Shown: positions 1-11,100 of the stretch, in pieces
Layout of the letters: each line of letters begins with the position of its first letter
How positions within the stretch are numbered: position 1 is the stretch's first letter
Assembly (NCBI GenBank): GCA_000469685.2
Contig: LS997564.1
Location: forward strand, 26,712,459 to 26,776,458
Reading direction: 5' to 3'
DNA: 64,000 nucleotides
DNA from: Haemonchus contortus
Lineage: Eukaryota; Nematoda; Chromadorea; Rhabditida; Trichostrongylidae
The notes under the pieces: model-generated
The model's database searches: none
What the model was told of the DNA's origin: nothing
What the model saw: only the letters and a program-made list of their open reading frames with translations
Translations under genes and position numbers: made by a program

Positions 1-179
1 ATCCATGGTGATTCCCAGTTCCGAAAGTAATCTATTTTTGATGGATTTGGAAGTCTGGTGGGCAATTCTATAAAGGCATAGATCACACGTCTGCAATCAA
101 AAGTTTCGCCTGACTGACGTCGGTGTTGTTCCAAAGTTCTACACAGTATTGAACCTTCGTCTCCTCCATGCTGGTTTCT

Positions 180-967
180 GTTCTTTGGTGCGTGCAGCGA
201 GGGCTGTGAAGTTCAGGAAATGAAGCTCCATGATCGTCATCAAAGGAGATCACTTCGCTTCACTTGCGAGCTTATAGGAATGGAATGAGGATTATAATAG
301 GCTCATCGAACATCTTCACGATAGCGCTAGGAAAGCGAAGGGTCTACAACAAACCAGAGGACGTTTCTCATTGAAGACTCTTGGGCTGATACGCCAGCGT
401 GGAATTACGCGAGCTAAAGGCAATTATCAGCTGACGTCCAAACTTGTGAAACCATGCAGGGAAGCAGTGAAGGAAGATCTTACAAAGGGAAGAGAAGCAG
501 CTTTGGCCGAAGACGCCCAGGCCCAGACGGTCATTCCTATAGCCCCCTGGAGCTTCGCTAATTCAAAGATCAAGATGACTACCCTTCATGGCCCTGACGG
601 AACAGGAAGTGTATCTCAAAGGCAATGGAGGAGGTCGTGTACGACCGACCACTACTCCGATCTCTTCGACCGCCACCTCTATTTGCCTAAATTCCATCTT
701 AGGCAAAACGGATATGTCGTCCCTTCACCATTCCCTACCTAGATTCGACATGCCATCACGTGGATTACGCATTGTGCGGCTTCCAGTCCCGATGGAAGCA
801 AACCAGAACATCTGAGGAGTCTTCTTGCTGTTATCGCCAGAACTCTGGCTAAGCTCTCTGAGCGGTATTTGTCGGAATGCAGAGTAACCTCGTCGTAGAA
901 GACTAGGAAGACTATGCTGCTGCGAAAGAAAGGAGATCGCGACGATGTTGGCAACTATGGTCAAATC
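180..967 (+). pseudogene. RTE-type LINE endonuclease/reverse transcriptase, 5' piece of a decayed copy
   Basis: Pieces in different frames read like the linker and early reverse-transcriptase region of RTE retrotransposons that are common in hookworms. They include an LGLIRQRG block near 380, an FYSDLF-like block near 650, and the block ending GNYGQI at 967, which normally precedes fingers/palm motif 1. Stops and frameshifts break it throughout, so no protein is made. The copy is interrupted at 967/968 by a CR1 element and resumes at 5222 exactly where the protein alignment should continue (next block CLLSVI). The RTE assignment rests on recalled family motifs. Upstream of 180 nothing is readable. 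Confidence 0.75.
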
Positions 968-1333
968 ATTCGCGCCTGTGCACTGTTGGCGCGCGGCGGC
1001 TATCTACCCGTGTCTGTATTGAAACTTGCAACTGAGCCTCTCCGTCCTAATTTGCGAGTCCTGTTTTCTACTGTTCTCTGAATTTGCTCGAGTGGACGGT
1101 TTATATCGTATTAATCTGCTGATCTACTCCTATTTGCGTCGAGGATTCGGCTTTTGTTGTATTATCGCTGTGATTTTAGATTGATTTCTCCGGTAACGCG
1201 CAGATCACCACGGCCCGTGATCTATATTGAATGTGTAACTGGGTCGTCTCAACAGGTGTATTGACGAGTTTTCTTTTACTTTTTTGGCAATGACCACTCC
1301 CCTCCGAGGTGTTTTTAAAGGCACAAAGAGGTC

Positions 1334-2019
1334 GTGTCCCTTACATCTCCGGTGGCTTCTCCATCCCAACCTGCTGGACTGGACGATGTTATGCGGGAAG
1401 TCAATGCCTCTTCGCTGGTTCCTGACTGTGTTAAGGTCGCATTCGATGAGCTGAAAAGGGAACCTGGAGATGTCAAAGCTGAGCGAGATAAGTTGCGAGA
1501 AGAAAATCTTATTTTGCGCCAAAAATTAGGGCTCGCTCCTGATGTACCTCTTACTAGTGCTGAACCTATTATTGATCACCCTGTCAATTCTGTTCGTTCC
1601 GATTTTGTTGATTGTGTCAAGAATCTGAGCGCCGCGCAGGTGTACCTGAGCTCAGAGAATGTAGCATCCGTAGGAAATTGTTTTGTGATAATAATAGTGT
1701 TCTGAACATTCTGGAGTCTTTGAATGTTGACTGTTTACCCGTTGCTGTGTATAGGCTTGGGCGCCCGATTAGGGACAGAGACAGATTGCTCAAAGTTGTA
1801 CTACCATCGTCTTACTTTCAACGTTTGGCAATTTCTCGTGCTTCTCGACTCCGCTTCTTTCCTGGTCGTGGGGTGTATCTCAGAGAGTCCGGCACAAATG
1901 CGGAGAGGAAGCGGCTTCGTGAAGAACGCATGAAGCTTACAAATTCACATTCCACTCCTCAGAGCAGTGTTAGCAATGTGCCGGTGCAACACAACACCGG
2001 TGCTGTTCAGGGAAACTAG
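1334..2019 (+). pseudogene. CR1 ORF1, frameshifted
   Basis: The first part (1334 to about 1650) begins at an ATG and contains a charged coiled-coil-like stretch (ELKREPGDVKAERDKLREEN) followed by a LILRQKLGL block. The reading then shifts frame near 1630-1670 and continues to the stop at 2017-2019. That part holds a basic, RRM-like C-terminal region (LPVAVYRLGRPIRDRDRLLK). LINE ORF1 proteins bind the element RNA as trimers through coiled coils. Here the frameshift separates the coiled coil from the binding part, so the copy is broken. The function is taken from the family and from its position ahead of the endonuclease. Confidence 0.6.
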
Positions 2020-2079
2020 ACTCTTATCCTCGGTACTTTCTCTCTGATCCACATTGTTCTTCCTCATTATCAAATATCC

Positions 2080-4782
2080 AGGTTTTCTACGCCAATATCG
2101 GATCGTTCTCAAAAAATAGCTCCTATTTTAATACTGTTTTATGTGATAAGTGCGATGTGTATCTGTTTTCTGAAACCTGGTTCAAAAGGCAACATCGTGT
2201 GGCGTCTATGCTTGAAAGCTGGATAAATGATTTTGCTGTGCTTCGTTGCGACAGGAGCCATAGGGCTGGAGGAGGGGTAGCGATATTCATCAGGAAACCC
2301 TCAACTTTTCTACGGTACTATCTGAATCTATTCCAAAGCGGTATGAAATTTTAGCCGCGGATTTTATGCACCTAGACTTCTGCGTTAGGCTTGTAGTGGT
2401 TTATAGACCACCTTCGACTTCTTCTTCTGTCAATGACCTGTTAGCTAAAGCTTTTAGTGACCTTGCAGCGGTCGCATTTCCTACGATTGTGGTGGGGGAC
2501 TTCAACCTCCAGGAAATAAACTGGGCTGAGTGGAACGTTTCAAGAGACATCACACACCCACTGTCCAATACCCTTGCATGTCATGGATTTGTGCAGTACA
2601 TAAAGGAACCCACCAGGGGTTCTAGTATCCTAGTTTGCTTTTCTGTAATGACTTGAATCTTATTGGTAATGTTTTAGTCAAGTCTCCAATTGGTTGGCGA
2701 AAACGATCACCTTAGCATCACTTTTGACATTGCAGGAGTTGAACCCGTTCTCAAAAGGATGTTTTCAAAGTGTGATTACTCTCTAATCACGAAATATCTC
2801 TTAAATGTGCTATGGGTTGATTCCTTTGAGTCGGTTTCTTCAGTGGATGAGAAGTATTGATGTTTTTGAATATTCTTAAGCATGCCATAGAGTTGTATGT
2901 TCCGTGGGCTTACGTCTTTCCCAGCAGGCCTAATTTACCTTCCTATCTTAGGAGTATGATGGATCATAAGGAGTGTCTCAAAGGTGTTCTCTGAGAGCGT
3001 ATCGAAATACAATAAGAGGATTGAAAAAAGAATAGTCGAATCAAAAGATGAGCAACGTTTTTACAAATATTTGGGTTCTAAGTTACATGATAGCTTTTCT
3101 GATTCAAAGGTAAATGGAAGAATCGTGTTGAATGACCGAGATAAGGCTAATGCTTTTGCGAAGGAATTCACCAAAGCATATCAAGAAGATGACAATAAAC
3201 TCCCAGCATTCGCTTCTACAGTATGTTCTAAAATGCAGACCTTCCCCTACTTTGACCCGAATGAAATTTGTAATTTTTCAGTGAAGTGGCCATCCTCGTA
3301 TTCGATAACTCCGGATGAAATACCTTTTGTATTCATAAAGAATGTTTCTCATGCTATCACCTTTCCCCTCTCGTATTTGTTCAACCAATCTATTATGTTC
3401 TTGCAGGTGCCTCGCCTCTGGAGGCACTCGTATGTTACTCCTGTACGTAAAAGTGATGCTTCTTCGGATTTTTCTAACTACAGGCCGATAAGCATTACAT
3501 CTATATTCTCGGGACTTTTCGAAAAAATTCTTAAAGCTCACATTGTCCAGTACTTAACTGACAATGAGAACAGCATAGTTGCGGTCTCACAACATGGTTT
3601 CGTCAAGGGAAAGTCAGTAACTACGAATTTAATAGAATCGCTTAATGATTGGACGATGGCCTTAGATAATAAGCAGAGCGTGGATGTTGTATATTTCGAT
3701 TTCGCAGAGGCATTTGATAAAGTCAGTCACAAGAAGCTGTTGTATAAGCTGTGGTTGCTGGGATTCCATGATAAAGTTTGCAGCTGGATGCAGGAATTTC
3801 TTTGTGACAGAACCTTTCAGGTGCGTATAAACTCTGCTTACTCGGATGTATTCAAATGTCAAAGTGGTGTTCCACAAGGTGGAGTATTGTCCCCAATACT
3901 CTTTAATATTTATTCGGCTGACCTGGGATGCTGCTGTAGCCAGTTTAATGTCGCCTGCAGACAATATGCTGATGATCTAAAGTTCTATAAAGTCATAAGC
4001 ACTTCAAGGGATTCTCTTGATTTACAGGCTGCAATTGATGGACTAATTCAGTGGTCTGAAGAGTGGCAACTCCCTCTCTCCCATGCTAAGACACTTCACA
4101 TGCGTGTAGGTTCCTCCCCTGGTAGTACCTCGTACTTCATGAAAGGCGTTGAGATCAAGAAAGCGAGAGAGGTCAGGATTTGGGCTTCCATTACAATGAC
4201 AAACTCGACTTCTCGTCTCATTGTAGCCATATACAGCGTATTGCTCTTTACCGTACGTACCAGATCTTTAAGGCGCTCACTACAAAGGATACAAATGTTC
4301 TTGTACGTGCATATAAGACCTATGTCCGTTCGCTCGTGGAAAGCGGTACCGTTGTTTTCTGCCCTAATAAAAAGAAGAACATTATGTTGCTCGAAAGGGT
4401 TCAGAACAATTTCACCCGGAAAATTTTCATTCGCCGGGGTTGTTTTCTGTATTCAAAAACTCCTAAGGCCGCAGTTACAAACAAATATTTCAACATACCT
4501 TCACTAGAGTCTAGGCGCAAGCTTTTTGACTTGTGCATGATACATAACTTGCTGACAGGCAAAGCCGCGGTCAATTTTTCGGATTTCTACTCATTGATTC
4601 CCTCCAAAACAAGGGGTAGTCAGCTCAAATTATCCTTCTCTAGGCCCAAAACAACCATAATAAGAAACTTTTTCACCGTAAGGGCTGGCCTTGCATACTT
4701 GCAAATCAGCAAGGCTTCTAGCATCCAAGGCACTCTGAGCTCCTTCAAACGGGCAGTTGGCAAAAATGTTTTACAAGCATAG
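2080..4782 (+). pseudogene. CR1 ORF2: endonuclease plus reverse transcriptase, frameshifted
   Basis: The endonuclease domain shows LFSETWF near 2160, AGGGVAIFI near 2267, VVVYRPP near 2395 and VVGDFNL near 2492, the ordered motifs of APE-type LINE endonucleases. Frame breaks lie near 2350 and 2640-2700. Reverse transcriptase runs 2984-4167 with YRPISITSIFSGLFEKIL, QHGFVKGKS, VYFDFAEAFDKVSHKKLL, SGVPQGGVLSPILF and the catalytic QYADDLKFY. A final frameshift near 4167-4180 leads into the C-terminal domain (4180-4782), which reads ERVQNNFTRKIF and similar CR1-clade blocks. The order and motifs identify the family securely; the frameshifts show it is not functional. Confidence 0.85.
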
Positions 4783-4829
4783 CTGCCACCTTTTTTTCCT
4801 CAGAATTTGTTTGTTCTATCGTAATGTTT

Positions 4830-5131
4830 GGGCGGAGGTGGTGTAGTGGCAAGTGGCGCACTATATCACTCGCACGGTCAGGGGTTCGAATCCCGGATCG
4901 ATGCCCGCCCGGGCCAACCAAGCCTTCCATCCCTCCGGGGTCGGTAAATTGGTACCAGACTCGTCTGGGAGGATAAAAGCACTGACTTGTACATCGGCTG
5001 GCCACCGCAAGTCATTGTATAGGCCACATACGCACTCATTACGCCACTACGATTCTGAATGGAAGTCGAGTGCGGGGGCGCATCCCTCAGACGGGATTGA
5101 TTAACGCCAAAAACTTTATCCTTTATCCTTT
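4830..5131 (+). repeat. tRNA-derived SINE nested in the CR1 3' UTR
   Basis: The head resembles a tRNA gene with internal pol III promoters: an A box around 4838-4850 (GGTGGTGTAGTGGC) and a B box at 4882-4893 (GGGTTCGAATCCC). A roughly 200-base body of non-tRNA sequence follows, with a pyrimidine-rich tail of TTTATCC units. A perfect 13-base target duplication TATCGTAATGTTT flanks it at 4817-4829 and 5132-5144. The same family recurs in this window at about 54190, 20853, 13720 and in shorter pieces. It is not a functional tRNA gene because no closing acceptor strand is present. Confidence 0.9.
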
Positions 5132-5221
5132 TATCGTAATGTTTTGTGTTGCTGGCGTTTGTTTATGTTTTCTTTTTCAACGCTGTCTTATATGGCGTAT
5201 ATGGTAAATAAATAAATAAAT

Positions 5222-5690
5222 CTGCCTGCTGTCTGTAATCAACAACTCTTAGTACGCGTCATCCTCAGCAATACTGAGAGAATATCAGATGAAGGATAGC
5301 CATGCGAACGAGCAAGATTTCGGAGGGTTTTTAGCACAGTCGATCACATCCACGCTGTCACAAGACTCAATTCAAGCATCGTGAGCGTACATGCCGTTAT
5401 GCCTTACATTCTTTGGGTAGGGATTTCCATGCCATCGGGACAGAGAAACGGTAATTGAGGTCTTGGGCGACCATGGTCTTTCTGCTCGTTATAGGTACAA
5501 CTACTCCCTCATTGAGGGGTGAAATACTGTGAAGTTGTCCTATGAGCTCTACGGCAACTTCACGGCCAATAACAATCTTGTTGTCAGCTTAGAGAGAGGG
5601 GTTCGGCACGACGATACCATCTCGCCCAAACTTCTCAGTGCCGCTCTCGCAAAAACCATGCATCGTTTGAAGTGAGATGCTTGGAATCGA
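5222..5690 (+). pseudogene. RTE-type LINE reverse transcriptase, 3' continuation
   Basis: Directly after the CR1 tail the reading continues with CLLSVINNSLVRVILSN, then CERARFRRVFSTVDHIHAV near 5310. Near 5560-5670 it reads YELYGNFTANNN, ERGVRHDDTISPKL and a block matching the region after RT motif 5. These are successive RTE reverse-transcriptase motifs in the right order, with stops and frame changes. Together with 180-967 this is one old element split by the CR1 insertion. A long run of G (5708-5726) follows its last readable part. Confidence 0.75.
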
Positions 5691-8154
5691 CTGCCCCTAC
5701 TATTCTTAGGGGGGGGGGGGGGGGGGTGGGGGGTTCATATTAATATAGGATTGGTCAACTACGAATTCGACCTGCCTTCTCTCTATTCTATAAGACCCTC
5801 TTCTGGTCACCTCTTCTGCTTCCTTGTTTTGTTTGGATTAATTTTTCTAGTCCTTGTTTCCTTCTTTTCGTCTTTCGGTAGTAAATGACCAATAGAGGTT
5901 TCGTAAGGAAAATGAGTTTTCGAAAATTTAAGCCGATGTCATCCAACAATCCATCGCAAATCTGACTCACTCAAGACATCCATCGCATTTCTGCTATACG
6001 CGGTGAGTACGACGAGCTCAACACATCGTTCGGGAAGGCTGGGACGGAACATAATCGTAAGGATTCCGCGATGAAAGCTACGTTTTGTATATCCTTTGTT
6101 TTACATGAAGTGAGTTTGCGCCCATCTTCTGAAAGCGGAATCGGCCATGCCTCTTCAAACCTGAAGAGACGGTTGCTCCGTAATTCTCATGATTTGCTAT
6201 TTCAGAATCGTGCAACTCCATGAATTCAGGGTTCCTATATCTGTCCAGTGCCAGCTGTGTGAAGAGGATATTTAGTAAAACAGAAAAACCCCTCTTCTTT
6301 AAAATTGAAGAAAGCTGGAATGGACTGGAAGAGTTCGAAGTAGAATCTTTCCTATGTAGATTATTATTGGATGCGAATTAACGAAAACTCTGGTCTCGTG
6401 TTGAAAATTGCAGTACGGTCATGAAGAAGTTTCTATTAACTCGCGAGTCTCTAAAGGTGCATTATGGCGAAGAAATCCGCAACCCATGGAAGTTTGAAGT
6501 CGTGACGATTACGAGAGAGCTCGACCATACACTGTTGTGTGCAAATCTTGATACTCGCGGTGAATTTCCCCAAAAAACAGTTAAAAATGAGTTCACGTTT
6601 GAAATAATCTGAACCTTCGTAATTGGGTTCCTAAGGCGAAACGGACCACCGTCATTGCCCGTGCCCTCTGATGACCTTCATAAGCTTTCTCATCCGACCT
6701 CATCGAAGCCGAATTTGAGCAAAGCCATAAGACTTATAGTTCGGTATGCTTACTGACAGTTCCACCTATTCTTCTCTTGGCCGTTGCTGTTCATTGAAAC
6801 TTTTTTTTGTTCCGAAAAAATGATCCTATACATCATGAATTGGTGGTTTGAGCTCTACGAACTCCAAGGGAGCTATTTTGCTGGAAGTCGGCACACAAAT
6901 TTGTTCCTTTTCGGTACCACAGGTCCAATCAAACCAATCGGAACAGAATGCCGAAGTTCGTCCTTTCTCTTCAGCTTTTCCTTTTTTCCTTTTCCTAGCT
7001 TTGCTAATTATCGATTCCAAAGTGTTTCTTTTCGTTGTCGCCTAATGTTTTTGTGCTGTTTCAGAGGTAGACTCAAACTTATGTCTTGTAGGTTCTAACA
7101 TTGCGAGGTGTGTGTGGGAATGGGTTATTGCTGATTGGCAGGTGGCACCGAACTTGCTACCTGTAACCAACCTAAAGCTCGCTCGAATTTTAAGTTAGTT
7201 ACAGGTAACGGTTAGTTACAGTTACAAGTAAGATGACAACGAGGGAACACGGTTAATGGCATCTGAAACCATCGAGCTTGTTCAGAAACTGAGTTCCGTA
7301 CAAGAGCGGCTGGATATAATTACTTGGATACATGACGGCGCTTTACTACTCACTAAACGGCTTTGCGGCTAAACTAAGACATTTTAGACATCTACATCAA
7401 GTGGATCACTTCAGGAGATCCATACAACTGAGAGCCTAGAGATGTTTTCATACATCAGATGAAAATTTTCGCGATTCGCATTAAACAGCTCGTTTATTTA
7501 TTTATTCGACTACACCGAAAGGTGTGCAATAAAACTTTACAAGTGAGGGCAGTCGTCCTATTTCAAGTTACAGCTTTCTTGAAGCAGAGTAATGAAAAGA
7601 AGAAAAACAAGATGCCTTCTAACGTATACGTAAAGGATGCTTCCTTAGGGGGAAAGGGATTATCTTCAATCGTTAGTAAATTCGAAGGTTTTGGGTTCCG
7701 AGGGTCACAAGTGCAATTTGGTTCAAATTAGCTTGGTTTTTAATTTTGATTTTGGTTTTGATAGTTTGATTTTAGTCTGTGATGGCTTAAATTATGGAAC
7801 CTCTTCGAAGGATATTTTCTCGGGGATCCGATGCATCTTGACCATTAAAATCAACATATAACAAATGTAACAGGCAACAGTTCAGATAATAAATACTTTA
7901 TGACGTTATAGAAAAGCTTTGTCCACGAAGGAATCGACTAGAGCACTTTCTGAGTTTGAGGACCCCCTCTGTCGAAAATCTTCTGAGCTCAAGAGGTACT
8001 GTTTTCCCGGAGGAGTGGCAGAAGGATTCTAAAGTGGTGATTTACGATCCGAATAGTTTCACGGAGTAACTTGGCCTTTCCTCCGAGAACAAAACTTATT
8101 TTCAATTCGACATTTTATACATCTTTGCATTTTGAATACTATACACAAAGTTGT
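5691..8154. other. Non-coding stretch downstream of the Kunitz gene
   Basis: I see no gene here. A homopolymer run of G begins near 5708 and is a likely slippage site or assembly weak point. Around 7140-7225 short copies of a GTTACAGGTAAC-like word recur in both orientations. A TTTATTTATT run at 7493-7505 may be the tail of a small reverse-oriented CR1-type fragment. Confidence 0.4.
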
Positions 8155-11100
8155 TCAGACCGTAATGGCATTACGAAGATGTTGAAGCCTTCTGAGATAG
8201 TACGGTACTGGTCTTCGTGATGTGCTGGTGTTTTCGAAGAATCTTGAAGGTGGTCTTGTTATCCTTCTTGCGATTGAAGCCGGGCCAAAAGATACTTTTG
8301 AATCACTTATCAAAGGCACATACGGCGCTCGATTGATTCTGTTGACGTCGTTGTAGAATTTACTCCTGAAGGTTGTTTGAAGTAATTCCGATCTCATCGC
8401 AGTGAACTGTGGGTCACTATTAGGATCGGAAGCCGAACGACAGCAATAATACTTTCCATCGACCGCTTGTCGGCATTTACCTTCTTGACACGAGTTGTCA
8501 TCCCATCCCTGCAATGGCATTATTCAGTAGTAATCAGTAACTGCGAACAGGTTGGTTTACTATACTCCTTTCGGAATAATTCAATTGTTTAGGGGCGCCT
8601 ATACCGGCTTTGGAGGAGCAGCATTGACATACAGAGGTATTGGAAGGTTCTATGAGGATTTACGGGTGGAGTTTTGACATGAAACCAGCACCCTTCTCAA
8701 GGATAGCAGGTTACCGTATAGAGAACTGATTTCACATTTACACAATCACATTCTCATCAGAAACCGATACTGCTCCCATTTTCACTCGAGTTCACTAATC
8801 CCCTCTGCTGATCAGCTATCCCTTTTTTATAAAGCAGTAACTTGGTGTGTCGGTTTGTCGGTATGCGGATTTTACGCGATACCCCATTCTTGCTCTTTGC
8901 ACGATATAATCATCTCACGCCTATCCCTCCTGAGGCTTAGAAAACCATATTCTTTGGGCTAGGACCGTTTCTAAGCACAGGTGAAATCGGCTTCCCCTCC
9001 TTTGTGCTGTAGCCCTTAGCGTTGGATAGAAGCTATGCCCCACTCCTCCCTCTCCCCCTCACCCCTACCCCCACTACATTTTCTAATTACTTTGTAAAAG
9101 CAAGGAATGTGGCCCGGCTTACGCCGGGCGACCCGAATGGTAGCATAGTATGTCACCACAGCTCTCTTCTCTCGAATAAACCTCTGATATAGGCGAAAAG
9201 ATGATTATACAGAGGCAAAAAGGCGTTGCAAAAAGGCAAGAATTACAGGTAGAAAATACTGTATCGTACTCACTTACCTTGCAAGGAATAGATGAGTTGT
9301 CCTTACTAACTACTGCTTCGATACAGGTTTGTTCGGTTAGAGGGTTTGGACAGCAAGCATTTGATCCGTCTATTAGTCGTTCACAGACGTAATCCGATGA
9401 ACATGACATTGGATTTGAGCGCGAACATCTGAACAAATGAAGGCATGAAATGGATTCAAAAATGGTCCAAACAAGGTCTACCTCATAGGTTTTCTTGTGC
9501 TCTTATCCATCACAGGCATGCGGCCGTCAGGGCATGTAAAGACATCAACAGTATGGCAACAGAAATAGAGGATATCAGCAGCACTGGTTATAGTGGCGTT
9601 CTCTTCCAGTATTGGGAGGCACGACGTCGATAAAGGGCATACAGAATCACCTAGAGAATCAAGTGTGAATCAAGACTCAAAACGTTTCTGATGCTTTTGT
9701 TCGGCTCGAGCGACTACAACTGCGTATCTTTGCAGTCAAGGGACGATGAGCCGGCTATTCTTGCTCTGCCCTTAGGAACAGTGCTAGAGGCACAGTTCAC
9801 GATAATTTTGGGGTATCTAGTTCCAAATGAGTAATGAAAGTGATAGTCCAGAATAGTGGCGAAGAGCATATTTAGAAAACTATAAGGCTTTGAAGAAGAA
9901 TTCAATTCAGGGGTTGGACGAGAATATTACGAAAAAAAGCCGTGTGGAAGGGGTATTTGGACGAGCTGTTTGAGCGCACGAGCCATTGCGTACAGCGGCT
10001 GCAGTACGCTGCCTGCATGCGAGGCGTGGGTCCCGGTGCGGATGATGCACCCTCTACAGCTTTGACAGCACGAACAACTCGTCCGCCTAGGGTGTGCACG
10101 TCGGCTAATCCGATTTTGAGAACCCTTATTACATTACATCTTTACTATTTTCCAACCCGACGACGTCCCTTATGCTATCTCAAGGGGCAGAGGTTCATCC
10201 TAAGAAGAAATCTCAAAAACAATTTTTGACCTGATCTGTACCTTTAAATCAGTATGCTAGGCCAACTGAAGCCTCTTTTCCCTAAGAACTGCCTATTTCG
10301 TGCTAGAGTTGACGGAATGACCAAATGCCCCCAAAACTTGAGTGGATTCGATTTGTGGAATACAGCAGTGGATGTCATGAGCGTAAGTTTCGAGCTCACC
10401 AGGAAAGCAGCGTTGTGGTCGCTTCTTCGTAATGTCCACATAAGGAACGATGCAGACCTTTTCAGGACGACAACATAGATGTCGTGCTCCACTGCCTATG
10501 GCCGTTCCTGGAACACTTCCATTTTTATTTTACTTTCGCTATTCTCTTTGTCGAACTGTATAGAGGATTAGTGGTTGTTGCGATCCTTACCTTCTCCTAG
10601 AACACAGAGATGATCATCGGGGCAATTACCCTGAACTCCTAATGAGCAAGCTCTCGGGCGTCCACCTAAATATATGTAAATGAGTTGTAAACAGGCTAAA
10701 GTCAGTTAAGCGAATGGAGGGATTTAGCTGAGGGGTCCTAAAAAATCGAAGCGAATCTGGGTATTCGAACTGATTTAGATCTGAACAGATCTAGGGGTCC
10801 GGAACCAGCTGCAGAAATCAGGTAAAAGTCCAAATGTATACGATCAAAGTATTACTCGAACCGATCATAGTTAACTCACCATCCTCTCTGAGCGCTCTCA
10901 TACCAATGGGACATTCTAGTGGCCGTGTGCAACAAATGTGCTCCTAAACTTTGCAATCAGTGCTTATGAGCTGTACTTCACAATATACCAATTTACTGTA
11001 TTTTACGTTGTTGCAGGTGAAAACTGTATGTTCATATTTTATCACTATTAGAGGTAGATAATTTGTGCAGGAACCCTTCATCTTATTGTTGGGATAAATG

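Larger units (their letters stand above)
968..5217 (+). mobile_element. Full-length CR1-like LINE inserted into the RTE pseudogene
   Basis: The element has a 5' leader (968-1333), a frameshifted ORF1 (1334-2019), an ORF2 with apurinic-type endonuclease (about 2080-2770) and reverse transcriptase (2984-4782), a 3' UTR, and a tail of AAAT repeats at 5204-5220, the usual CR1 ending. AAATC occurs at 963-967 and again at 5218-5222 and is the probable target duplication, though it merges with the tail. The flanking RTE reading resumes across the junction, which fixes both ends. Several frameshifts make the copy inactive. A tRNA-derived SINE is inserted in its 3' UTR. Confidence 0.85.

Noticed and set aside
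4830..4905. Functional tRNA gene
   Set aside because: A and B boxes are present but no complementary acceptor stem closes it, and the unit continues into a SINE body with target duplications.
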